Assembly: GCF_029227915.1 (NCBI RefSeq)
Contig: NC_079884.1
Coordinates: forward strand, 4,714,001 to 4,778,000
Source: Hydractinia symbiolongicarpus
Lineage: Eukaryota; Cnidaria; Hydrozoa; Anthoathecata; Hydractiniidae
DNA: 64,000 bases
Direction: 5' to 3'
Each line of letters starts with the position of its first letter. Within the stretch, counting starts at the first letter, position 1. Shown here piece by piece: positions 35,331 to 47,664 of this stretch. Below the pieces are notes generated by a model. The model worked only from the letters and a program-made list of their open reading frames with translations. It was not told the origin of the DNA and made no database searches. A program made the translations under genes and the position numbers.

Positions 35331-38300
35331 TTTTAAAAACTGCAAGTCTCATGCGTTTTAGTGGTGAAAAAGTAATTTAAAAAATCGTTCGGGAAATGAG
35401 TTTGCTCCCTGGGTACTTTCTTTGTATACTTTTGACTATACGGGCCAAGCCGGGATTTACGGGAAATCGCGGGTTTTCGTTTGCCGGCGAATAAACTTTT
35501 TTTTATTCAGCGTCTCATCAAAAATGAAAACATTTTTAAAAACTACAAGTCTTATGCGTTTTAGTTGTGAAAAAATAATTTAAAAAATCGTTCGGGAAAT
35601 GAGTTTACTCCCTGGGTACTTTCTTTGTATACTTTTGACTATACGGGCCGAGTCCGGGATTTACGGGAAATCGCGGATTTTCGTTTGCCGGCGATTAAAC
35701 TTCTTTTATTCAGCGTCCCATCAAATATGAAAATATTTTTGAAAACTACAAGTCTCATGCGTTTAGTGGTAAAAAAATAATATAAAAAATCGTTCGGGAA
35801 ATGAGTTTACTCCCTGGGTACTTTCTTTGTATACTTTTGACTATACGGGCCAAGCCCGGGATATACGGGAAATCGCGGGTTTTCGTTTGCCGGCGATTAA
35901 ACTTCTTTTATTCAGCGTCTCATCAAAAATGAAAACATTTTTGAAAACTACAAGTTTCATGCGTTTTAGTGGTGAAAAAAAAATTTAAAAAATCGTTCGG
36001 GAAATGAGTTTACTCCCTGGGTACTTTCTTTTTATACTTTTGACTATACGGGCCAAGCCCGGGATTTACGGGAAATCGCGGGTTTTCGTTTGCCGGCGAT
36101 TAAACTGCTTTTATTCAGCGTCTCATCAAAAATGAAAACATTCTTGAAAACTACAAGTCTCATGAGTTTTAGTGGTGAAATAATAATTTAAAAAATCGTT
36201 TGGGAAATGAGTTTACTCCCTGGGTACTTTCTTTGTATACTTTTGACTATACGGGCCGAGTCCGGGACTTAGGGAAATCGCAGGTTTTCGTTTGCCGGCG
36301 ATTAAACTGCTTTTATTCAGCGTCTCATCAAAAATGAAAACATTTTTGAAAACTACAAGTCTCATGCGTTTTAGTGGTGAAAAAGTAATTTAAAAAATCG
36401 TTCGGGAAATGAGTTTACTCCCTGGGTACTTTCTTTGTATACTTTTGACTATACGGGCCAAGCCCGGGATTTACGGGAAATCGCGGGTTTTCGTTTGCCG
36501 GCGATTAAACTGCTTTTATTCAGCGTCTCATCAAAAATGAAAATATTCTTGAAAACTACAAGTCTCTTGCGTTTTAGTGGTGAAATAATAATTTAAAAAA
36601 TCGTTTGGGAAATGAGTTTACTCCCTGGGTACTTTCTTTGTATACTTTTGACTATACGGCCGAGTCCAGGATTTACGGGAAATCGCAGGTTTTCGTTTGC
36701 CGGCGATTAAACTTCTTTTATTCAGCGTCTTATCAAAAATGAAAACATTTTTAAAAACTACAAGTCTCATGCGTTGTAGTGGTGAAAAAGTAATTTAAAA
36801 AATCGTTCGGGAAATGAGTTTACTCCCTGGGTACTTTCTTTGTATACTTTTGAATATACAGGCCAAGCCGTTATTTACGGGAAATCGCGGGTTGTCGTTT
36901 GCCGGCGATTAAACTTCTTTTATTCAGCGTCTCATCAAAAATGAAAACATTTTTAAAAACTACAGGTCTTATGCGTTTTAGTGGTGAAAAAATAATTTAA
37001 AAAATCGTTCTGGAAATGAGTTTACTCCCTGGGTACTATCTTTGTATACTTTTGACTATACGGGCCGAATCCGGGATTTAGGGAAATCGCAGGTTTTCGT
37101 TTGCCGGCGATTAAACTTCTTTTATTCAGCGTCTCATCAAAAATGAAAACATTTTTAAAAACTACAGGTCTTATGCGTTTTAGTGGTGAAAAAATAATTT
37201 AAAAAATCGTTCTGGAAATGAGTTTACTCACAGGGTACTTTCTTTATATACATTTGGACTATACGTGCCAAGCCCGGGATTTACGGGAAATCGCGGGTTT
37301 TCGTTTGCCGGCGATTAAACTGCTTTTATTCAGCGTCTCATCAAAAATGAAAACATTTTTAAAAACTGCAAGTCTCATGCGTTTTAGTGGTGAAAAAGTA
37401 ATTTAAAAAATCGTTCGGGAAATGAGTTTGCTCCCTGGGTACTTTCTTTGTATACTTTTGACTATACGGGCCAAGCCGGGATTTACGGGAAATCGCGGGT
37501 TTTCGTTTGCCGGCGAATAAACTTTTTTTTATTCAGCGTCTCATCAAAAATGAAAACATTTTTAAAAACTACAAGTCTTATGCGTTTTAGTTGTGAAAAA
37601 ATAATTTAAAAAATCGTTCGGGAAATGAGTTTACTCCCTGGGTACTTTCTTTGTATACTTTTGACTATACGGGCCGAGTCCGGGATTTACGGGAAATCGC
37701 GGATTTTCGTTTGCCGGCGATTAAACTTCTTTTATTCAGCGTCCCATCAAATATGAAAATATTTTTGAAAACTACAAGTCTCATGCGTTTAGTGGTAAAA
37801 AAATAATATAAAAAATCGTTCGGGAAATGAGTTTACTCCCTGGGTACTTTCTTTGTATACTTTTGACTATACGGGCCAAGCCCGGGATATACGGGAAATC
37901 GCGGGTTTTCGTTTGCCGGCGATTAAACTTCTTTTATTCAGCGTCTCATCAAAAATGAAAACATTTTTAAAAACTACAAGTCTTATGCGTTTTAGTGGTG
38001 AAAAAATAATTTAAAAAATCGTTCTGGAAATGAGTTTACTCACAGGGTACTTTCTTTGTATACATTTGACTATACGGGCCAAGCCCGGGATTTCCGGGAA
38101 ATCGCGGGTTTTCGTTTTCCGGCGATTAAACCTCTTTCATTAAGCGTCTCATCAAAATTGAAAACATTTTTGAAAACTACAAGTTTCATGCGTTTTAGTG
38201 GTGAAAAAAAAATTTAAAAAATCGTTCGGGAAATGAGTTTACTCCCTGGGTACTTTCTTTTTATACTTTTGACTATACGGGCCAAGCCCGGGATTTACGG

Positions 38301-38617
38301 GAAATCGCGGGTTTTCGTTTGCCGGCGATTAAACTGCTTTTATTCAGTGTCTCATCAAAAATGAAAACATTCTTGAAAACTACAAGTCTCATGAGTTTTA
38401 GTGGTGAAATAATAATTTAAAAAATCGTTTGGGAAATGAGTTTACTCCCTGGGTACTTTCTTTGTATACTTTTGACTATACGGGCCGAGTCCGGGACTTA
38501 GGGAAATCGCAGGTTTTCGTTTGCCGGCGATTAAACTGCTTTTATTCAGCGTCTCATCAAAAATGAAAACATTTTTGAAAACTACAAGTCTCATGCGTTT
38601 TAGTGGTGAAAAAGTAA
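35330..38617. repeat. Two further copies of the 10- to 11-mer block
   Basis: Offset 2,026 bp links 35192 with 37218 and 35562 with 37588. The offset becomes 2,229 bp at the 'gtccgggactta' marker (36264/38493), because the left copy lost one monomer at about 35940. There 'acatttttgaaaactacaag' joins a G-type left half to an H-type right half. Both copies derive from the block at 29400-31560. Confidence 0.84.
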
Positions 38618-41600
38618 TTTAAAAAATCGTTCGGGAAATGAGTTTACTCCCTGGGTACTTTCTTTGTATACTTTTGACTATACGGGCCAAGCCCGGGATA
38701 TACGGGAAATCGCGGGTTTTCGTTTGCCAGCGATTAAACTTCTTTTATTCAGCGTCTCATCAAAAATGAAAACATTTTTAAAAACTACAAGTCTTATGCG
38801 TTTTAGTGGTGAAAAAATAATTTAAAAAATCGTTCTGGAAATGAGTTTACTCCCTGGGTACTTTCTTTGTATACTTTTGACTATACGGGCTGAGTCCGGG
38901 ATTTAGGGAAATCGCAGGTTTTCGTTTGCCGGCGATTAAACTTCTTTTATTCAGCGTCTCATCAAAAATGAAAACATTTTTAAAAACTACAGGTCTTATG
39001 CGTTTTAGTGGTGAAAAAATAAATTAAAAAATCGTTCTGGAAATGAGTTTACTCACAGGGTACTTTCTTTATATACATTCGACTATACGTGCCAAGCCCG
39101 GGATTTACGGGAAATCGCGGGTTTTCGTTTGCCGGCGATTAAACTTTTTTTTATTCAGCGTCTCATCAAAAATGAAAACATTTTTAAAAACTACAAGTCT
39201 TATGCGTTTTAGTGGTGAAAAAATAATTTAAAAAATCGTTCTGGAAATGAGTTTACTCACAGGGTACTTTCTTTGTATACATTCGACTATACGGGCCAAG
39301 CCCGGGATTTACGGGAAATCGCGGGTTTTCGTTTTCCGGCGATTAAACCTCTTTCATTAAGCGTCTCATCAAAAATGAAAACATTTTTGAAAACTACAAG
39401 TCTCATGCGTTTAGTGGTAAAAAAATAATATAAAAAATCGTTCGGGAAATGAGTTTACTCCCTGGGTACTTTCTTTGTATACTTTTGACTATACGGGCCA
39501 AGCCCGGGATATACGGGAAATCGCGGGTTTTCGTTTGCCGGCGATTAAACTTCTTTTATTCAGCGTCTCATCAAAAATGAAAACATTTTTAAAAACTACA
39601 AGTCTTATGCGTTTTAGTGGTGAAAAAAAAATTTAAAAAATCGTTCTGGAAATGAGTTTACTCACAGGGTACTTTCTTTGTATACTTTTGCCTATACGGG
39701 CAGAGTCCAGGATTTACGGGAAATCGCAGGTTTTCGTTTGCCGGCGATTAAACGTCTTTTATTCAGCGTCTCATCAAAAATGAAAACATTTTTAAAAACT
39801 GCAAGTCTCATGCGTTTTAGTGGTGAAAAAGTAATTTAAAAAATCGTTCGGGAAATGAGTTTGCTCCCTGGGTACTTTATTTGTATACTTTTGACTATAC
39901 GGGCCAAGCCCGGGATTTACGGGAAATCGCGGGTTTTCGTTTGCCGGCGATTAAACTGCTTTTATTCAGCGTCTCATCAAAAATGAAAACATTCTTGAAA
40001 ACTACAAGTCTCATGAGTTTTAGTGGTGAAATAATAATTTAAAAAATCGTTTGGGAAATGAGTTTACTCCCTGGGTACTTTCTTTGTATACTTTTGACTA
40101 TACGGGCCAAGCCCGGGATTTACGGGAAATCGCGGGTTTTCGTTTGCCGGCGATTAAACTGCTTTTATTCAGCGTCTCATCAAAAATGAAAACATTCTTG
40201 AAAACTACAAGTCTCATGAGTTTTAGTGGTGAAATAATAATTTAAAAAATCGTTTGGTAAATGAGTTTACTCCCTGTGTACTTTCTTTGTATACTTTTGA
40301 CTATACGGGCCGAGTCCGGGATTTAGGGAAATCGCAGGTTTTCGTTTGCCGGCGATTAAACTGCTTTTATTCAGCGTCTCATCAAAAATGAAAACATTTT
40401 TGAAAACTACAAGTCTCATGCGTTTTAGTGGTGAAAAAGTAATTTAAAAAATCGTTCGGGAAATGAGTTTACTCCCTGGGTACTTTCTTTGTATACTTTT
40501 GACTATACGGGCCAAGCCCGGGATTTATGGGAAATCGCGGGTTTTCGTTTTCCCGCGATTAAACCTCTTTCATTAAGCGTCTCATCAAAATTGAAAACAT
40601 TTTTGAAAACTACAAGTTTCATGCGTTTTAGTGGTGAAAAAAAAATTTAAAAAATCGTTCGGGAAATGAGTTTACTCCCTGGGTACTTTCTTTGTATACT
40701 TTTGACTATACGGGCCAAGCCCGGGATTTACGGGAAATCGCGGGTTTTCGTTTGCCGGCGATTAAACTGCTTTTATTCAGCGTCTCATCAAAAATGAAAA
40801 CATTCTTGAAAACTACAAGTCTCATGAGTTTTAGTGGTGAAATAATAATTTAAAAAATCGTTTGGGAAATGAGTTTACTCCCTGGGTACTTTCTTTGTAT
40901 ACTTTTGACTATACGGGCCGAGTCCGGGATTTAGGGAAATCGCAGGTTTTCGTTTGCCGGCGATTAAACTGCTTTTATTCAGCGTCTCATCAAAAATGAA
41001 AACATTTTTGAAAACTACAAGTCTCATGCGTTTTAGTGGTGAAAAAGTAATTTAAAAAATCGTTCGGGAAATGAGTTTACTCCCTGGGTACTTTCTTTGT
41101 ATACTTTTGACTATACGGGCCAAGCCCGGGATTTATGGGAAATCGCGGGTTTTCGTTTGCCGGCGATTAAACTGCTTTTATTCAGCGTCTCATCAAAAAT
41201 GAAAATATTCTTGAAAACTACAAGTCTCTTGCGTTTTAGTGGTGAAATAATAATTTAAAAAATCGTTTGGGAAATGAGTTTACTCCCTGGGTACTTTCTT
41301 TGTATACTTTTGACTATACGGCCGAGTCCAGGATTTACGGGAAATCGCAGGTTTTCGTTTGCCGGCGATTAAACTTCTTTTATTTTATTAGTCTTATGCG
41401 TTTTAGTGGTGAAAAAATAATTTAAAAAATCGTTCGGGAAATGAGTTTACTCACAGGGTACTTTCTTTGTATACTTTTGACTATACGGGCCGAGTCCGGG
41501 ATTTACGGGAAATCGCGGATTTTCGTTTGCCGGCGATTAAACTTCTTTTATTCAGCGTCCCATCAAATATGAAAATATTTTTGAAAACTACAAGTCTCAT

Positions 41601-42187
41601 GCGTTTAGTGGTAAAAAAATAATATAAAAAATCGTTCGGGAAATGAGTTTACTCCCTGGGTACTTTCTTTGTATACTTTTGACTATACGGGCCAAGCCCG
41701 GGATATACGGGAAATCGCGGGTTTTCGTTTGCCAGCGATTAAACTTCTTTTATTCAGCGTCTCATCAAAAATGAAAACATTTTTAAAAACTACAAGTCTT
41801 ATGCGTTTTAGTGGTGAAAAAATAATTTAAAAAATCGTTCTGGAAATGAGTTTACTCCCTGGGTACTTTCTTTGTATACTTTTGACTATACGGGCCGAAT
41901 CCGGGATTTAGGGAAATCGCAGGTTTTCGTTTGCCGGCGATTAAACTTCTTTTATTCAGCGTCTCATCAAAAATGAAAACATTTTTAAAAACTACAGGTC
42001 TTATGCGTTTTAGTGGTGAAAAAATAATTTAAAAAATCGTTCTGGAAATGAGTTTACTCACAGGGTACTTTCTTTATATACATTTGGACTATACGTGCCA
42101 AGCCCGGGATTTACGGGAAATCGCGGGTTTTCGTTTGCCGGCGATTAAACTGCTTTTATTCAGCGTCTCATCAAAAATGAAAACATT
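38618..42187. repeat. Long duplication, copy 2 (7,058-bp spacing)
   Basis: Counterpart of 31560-35330; see that entry for markers. Differences seen by eye are few, for example 'cgtttggtaaatgag' near 40253 against 'cgtttgggaaatgag', and 'aagcccgggatttatggg' (40513) against 'aagcctgggatttatggg' (33455). High identity over 17-18 monomers in the same order shows the pair was copied as a block and not homogenised monomer by monomer. Confidence 0.88.
41293..41460 (+). repeat. Truncated monomer with a 35-bp internal deletion, copy 2
   Basis: Same deletion as in 34235-34401, with the junction 'ttttattttattagtctt' near 41379. Together the two copies serve as a unique tag that fixes the 7,058-bp duplication. 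Confidence 0.92.
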
Positions 42188-43450
42188 CTTGAAAACTACA
42201 AGTCTCATGCGTTTTAGTGGTGAAATAATAATTTAAAAAATCGTTTGGGAAATGAGTTTACTCCCTTGGTACTTTCTTTGTATACTTTTGACTATACGGG
42301 CAGAGTCCAGGATTTACGGGAAATCGCAGGTTTTCGTTTGCCGGCGATTAAACTTCTTTTATTCAGCGTCTCATCAAAAATGAAAACATTTTAAAAAACT
42401 ACAGGTCTTATGCGTTTTAGTGGTGAAAAAATAATTTAAAAAATCGTTCGGGAAATGAGTTTACTCACAGGGTACTTTCTTTGTATACTTTTGACTATAC
42501 GGGCCGAGTCCGGGATTTACGGGAAATCGCGGATTTTCCTTTGCCGGCGATTAAACTTCTTTTATTCAGCGTCTCATCAAAAATGAAAACATTTTTAAAA
42601 ACTACAAGTCTTATGCGTTTTAGTGGTGAAAAAATAATTTAAAAAATCGTTCTGGAAATGAGTTTACTCCCTGGGTACTTTCTTTGTATACTTTTGACTA
42701 TACGGGCCGAATCCGGGATTTATGGAAATCGCAGGTTTTCGTTTGCCGGCGATTAAACTTCTTTTATTCAGCGTCTCATCAAAAATGAAAACATTTTTAA
42801 AAACTACAGGTCTTATGCGTTTTAGTGGTGAAAAAATAATTTAAAAAATCGTTCTGGAAATGAGTTTACTCACAGGGTACTTTCTTTATATACATTCGAA
42901 TATACGTGCCAAGCCCGGGATTTACGGGAAATCGCGGGTTTTCGTTTGCCGGCGATTAAACTGCTTTTATTCAGCGTCTCATCAAAAATGAAAACATTCT
43001 TGAAAACTACAAGTCTCATGCGTTTTAGTGGTGAAATAATAATTTGAAAAATCGTTTGGGAAATGAGTTTACTCCCTTGGTACTTTCTTTGTATACTTTT
43101 GACTATACGGGCAGAGTCCAGGATTTACGGGAAATCGCAGGTTTTCGTTTGCCGGCGATTAAACTTCTTTTATTCAGCGTCTCATCAAAAATGAAAACAT
43201 TTTTAAAAACTGCAAGTCTCATGCGTTTTAGTGGTGAAAAAGTAATTTAAAAAATCGTTCGGGAAATGAGTTTGCTTCCTGGGTACTTTCTTTGTATACT
43301 TTTGACTATACGGGCCAAGCCGGCATTTACGGGAAATCGCGGGTTTTCGTTTGCCGGCGATTAAACTTTTTTTTATTCAGCGTCTCATCAAAAATGAAAA
43401 CATTTTTAAAAACTACAAGTCTTATGCGTTTTAGTGGTGAAAAAATAATT
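42188..43450. repeat. Transitional monomers, no clear higher-order unit
   Basis: Contains the 'cagagtccagg' monomer twice (42302 and 43112), F-like, G-like and J-like units, and a monomer with tail 'aataatttgaaaaa' (43037-43056), where the usual TAA is lost. It separates the long duplications on the left from the H/K-rich block on the right. No gene is present. Confidence 0.75.
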
Positions 43451-45700
43451 TAAAAAATCGTTCTGGAAATGAGTTTACTCACAGGGAACTTTCTTTGTAT
43501 ACATTCGACTATACGGGCCAAGCCCGGGATTTACGGGAAATCGCGGGTTTTCGTTTTCCGGCGATTAAACCTCTTTCATTAAGCGTCTCATCAAAAATGA
43601 AAACATTTTTAAAAACTACAAGTCCCATGCGTTTTAGTGGTGAAAAAATAATTTAAAAAATCGTTCGGGAAATGAGTTTACTCCCTGGGTACTTTCTTTG
43701 TATACTTTTGACTATACGTGCCAAGCCCGGGATTTACGGGAAATCGCGGGTTTTCGTTTGCCGGCGATTAAACTTTTTTTTATTCCACGTCTCATCAAAA
43801 ATGAAAACATTTTTAAAAACTACAAGTCTTATGCGTTTTAGTGGTGAAAAAATTATTTAAAAAATCGTTCTGGAAATGAGTTTACTCACAGGGTACTTTC
43901 TTTGTATACATTCGACTATACGGGCCAAGCCCGGGATTTACGGGAAATCGCGGGTTTTCGTTTTCCGGCGATTAAACCTCTTTCATTAAGCGTCTCATCA
44001 AAAATGAAAACATTTTTAAAAACTACAAGTCCCATGCGTTTTAGTGGTGAAAAAAAAATTTAAAAAATCGTTCGGGAAATGAGTTTACTCCCTGGGTACT
44101 TTCTTTGTATACATTCGACTATACGGGCCAAGCCCCGGATTTACGGGAAAACGCGGGATTTCTTTTGCCGGCCATTAAACCTCTTTCATTAAGCGTCTCA
44201 TCAAAAATGAAAACATTTTTGAAAACTACAAGTCTCATGCGTTTTAGTGGTGAAAAAATAATTTAAAAAATCGTTCGGGAAATGAGTTTACTCCCTGGGT
44301 ACTTTCTTTGTATACTTTTGACTATACGTGCCAAGCCCGGGATTTACGGAAAATCGCGGGTTTTCGTTTGCCGGCGATTAAACTTTTTTTTATTCCACGT
44401 CTCATCAAAAATGAAAACATTTTTAAAAACTACAAGTCTTATGCGTTTTAGTGGTGAAAAAATAATTTAAAAAATCGTTCGGGAAATGAGTTTACTCCCT
44501 GGGTACTTTCTTTGTATACATTCGACTATACGGGCCAAGCCCGGGATTTACGGGAAATCGCGGGTTTTCGTTTTCCGGCGATTAAACCTCTTTCATTAAG
44601 CGTCTCATCAAAAATGAAAACATTTTTAAAAACTACAAGTCCCATGCGTTTTAGTGGTGAAAAAAAAAATTAAAAAATCGTTCGGGAAATGAGTTTACTC
44701 CCTGGGTACTTTCTTTGTATACATTCGACTATACGGGCCAAGCCCCGGATTTACGGGAAAACGCGGGATTTCGTTTGCCGGCCATTAAACCTCTTTCATT
44801 AAGCGTCTCATCAAAAATGAAAACATTTTTGAAAACTACAAGTCTCATGCGTTTTAGTGGTGAAAAAATAATTTAAAAAATCGTTCGGGAAATGAGTTTA
44901 CTCCCTGGGTACTTTCTTTGTATACTTTTGACTATACGTGCCAAGCCCGGGATTTACGGGAAATCGCGGGTTTTCGTTTGCCGGCGATTAAACTTTTTTT
45001 TATTCCACGTCTCATCAAAAATGAAAACATTTTTAAAAACTACAAGTCTTATGCGTTTTAGTGGTGAAAAAATAATTTAAAAAATCGTTCGGGAAATGAG
45101 TTTACTCCCTGGGTACTTTCTTTGTATACATTCGACTATACGGGCCAAGCCCCGGATTTACGGGAAAACGCGGGATTTCGTTTGCCGGCGATTAAACCTC
45201 TTTCATTAAGCGTCTCATCAAAAATGAAAACATTTTTAAAAACTACAAGTCCCATGCGTTTTAGTGGTGAAAAAAAAATTTAAAAAATCGTTCGGGAAAT
45301 GAGTTTACTCCCTGGGTACTTTCTTTGTATACATTCGACTATACGGGCCAAGCCCCGGATTTACGGGAAAACGCGGGATTTCGTTTGCCGGCGATTAAAC
45401 CTCTTTCATTAAGCGTCTCATCAAAAATGAAAACATTTTTGAAAACTACAAGTCTCATGCGTTTTAGTGGTGAAAAAATAATTTAAAAAATCGTTCGGGA
45501 AATGAGTTTACTCCCTGGGTACTTTCTTTGTATACTTTTGACTATACCTGCCAAGCCCGGGATTTACGGGAAATCGCGGGTTTTCGTTTGCCGGCGATTA
45601 AACTTTTTTTTATTCCACGTCTCATCAAAAATGAAAACATTTTTAAAAACTACAAGTCCCATGCGTTTTAGTGGTGAAAAAAAAATTTAAAAAATCGTTC
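43450..45700. repeat. 3-mer higher-order repeat (610 bp), four copies
   Basis: The monomer with 'tacgtgccaagcccggg', 'aaactttttttt' and the private variant 'tattccacgtctc' recurs at about 43660, 44270, 44880 and 45490, at spacings of 610 bp. Between successive copies lie one H-type or K-type monomer ('agtcccatg', A-run tail) and one K monomer ('aagccccgg', 'gggaaaacgcggg'). This is the shortest higher-order period in the window. Confidence 0.87.
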
Positions 45701-47655
45701 GGGAAATGAGTTTACTCCCTGGGTACTTTCTTTGTATACATTCGACTATACGGGCCAAGCCCCGGATTTACGGGAAAACGCGGGATTTCGTTTGCCGGCG
45801 ATTAAACCTCTTTCATTAAGCGTCTCATCAAAAATGAAAACATTTTTGAAAACTACAAGTCTCATGCGTTTTAGTGGTGAAAAAATAATTTAAAAAATCG
45901 TTCGGGAAATGAGTTTACTCCCTGGGTACTTTCTTTGTATACTTTTGACTATACGTGCCAAGCCCGGGATTTACGGGAAATCGCGGGTTTTCGTTTTCCG
46001 GCGATTAAACCTCTTTCATTAAGCGTCTCATCAAAAATGAAAAAATTTTTAAAAACTACAAGTCCCATGCGTTTTAGTGGTGAAAAAAAAATTTAAAAAA
46101 TCGTTCGGGAAATGAGTTTACTCCCTGGGTACTTTCTTTGTATACATTCGACTATACGGGCCAAGCCCCGGATTTACGGGAAAACGCGGGATTTCGTTTG
46201 CCGGCGATTAAACCTCTTTCATTAAGCGTCTCATCAAAAATGAAAACATTTTTGAAAACTACAAGTCTCATGCGTTTTAGTGGTGAAAAAATAATTTAAA
46301 AAATCGTTCGGGAAATGAGTTTACTCCCTGGGTACTTTCTTTGTATACTTTTGACTATACGTGCCAAGCCCGGGATTTACGGGAAATCGCGGGTTTTCGT
46401 TTGCCGGCGATTAAACTTTTTTTTATTCCACGTCTCATCAAAAATGAAAACATTTTTAAAAACTACAAGTCTTATGCGTTTTAGTGGTGAAAAAATAATT
46501 TAAAAAATCGTTCTGGAAATGAGTTTACTCACAGGGTACTTTCTTTGTATACATTCGACTACACGGGCCAAGCCCGGGATTTACGGGAAATCGCGGGTTT
46601 TCGTTTTCCGGCGATTAAACCTCTTTCATTAAGCGTCTCATCAAAAATGAAAACATTTTTAAAAACTACAAGTCCCATGCGTTTTAGTGGTGAAAAAAAA
46701 ATTTAAAAAATCGTTCGGGAAATGAGTTTACTCCCTGGGTACTTTCTTTGTATACATTCGACTATACGGGCCAAGCCCCGGATTTACGGGAAAACGCGGG
46801 ATTTCGTTTGCCGGCGATTAAACCTCTTTCATTAAGCGTCTCATCAAAAATGAAAACATTTTTAAAAACTACAAGTCTCATGCGTTTTAGTGGTGAAAAA
46901 ATAATTTAAAAAATCGTTCTGGAAATGAGTTTACTCACAGGGTACTTTCTTTGTATACATTCGACTATACGGGCCAAGCCCGGGATTTACGGGAAATCGC
47001 GGGTTTTCGTTTTCCGGCGACTAAACCTCTTTCATTAAGCGTCTCATCAAAAATGAAAACATTTTTAAAAACTACAAGTCTCATGCGTTTTAGTGGTGAA
47101 AAAAAAATTTAAAAAATCGTTGGGGAAATGAGTTTACTCCCTGGGTACTTTCTTTGTATACATTCGACTATACGGGCCAAGCCCCGGATTTACGGGAAAA
47201 CGCGGGATTTCGTTTGCCGGCGATTAAACCTCTTTCATTAAGCGTCTCATCAAAAATGAAAACATTTTTGAAAACTACAAGTCTCATGCGTTTTAGTGGA
47301 GAAAAAATAATTGAAAAAATCGTTCGGGAAATGAGTTTACTCCCTGGGTACTTTCTTTGTATACTTTTGACTATACGGGCCGAGTCCGGGATTTACGGGA
47401 AATCGCGGATTTTCGTTTGCCGGCGATTAAACTTCTTTTATTCAGCGTCCCATCAAATATAAAAATATTTTTGAAAACTACAAGTCTCATGCGTCTTAGT
47501 GGTGAAAAAGTAATTTAAAAAATCGTTCGGGAAATGAGTTTAATCCCTGGGTACTTTCTTTGTATACTTTTGACTATACGGGCCGGGTCCGGGATTTACG
47601 GGAAATCGCGGATTTTCGTTTGCCGGCGATTAAACTTCTTTTATTCAGCGTCTCA
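44820..47655. repeat. 14-mer tandem duplication, copy 1
   Basis: Matches 47665-50697 at offset 2,845 and then 3,047 bp. Shared markers are 'tatacctgcc' (45546/48390), 'gaaaaaattttt' (46039/48883), 'ctacacggg' (46559/49606), 'cgttggggaaatgag' (47118/50165), 'agtggagaaaaaataattg' (47295/50342) and 'gagtttaatccc' (47537/50584). Confidence 0.88.
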
Positions 47656-47664
47656 TCAAAAATG

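Noticed and set aside
31560-42187. Assembly artefact as the explanation for the large duplications
   Set aside because: Not excluded, but the copies carry private differences (extra monomer at 34880-35090, 'ggtaaatgag' at 40253), which argues for real separate copies; read-level data would be decisive.
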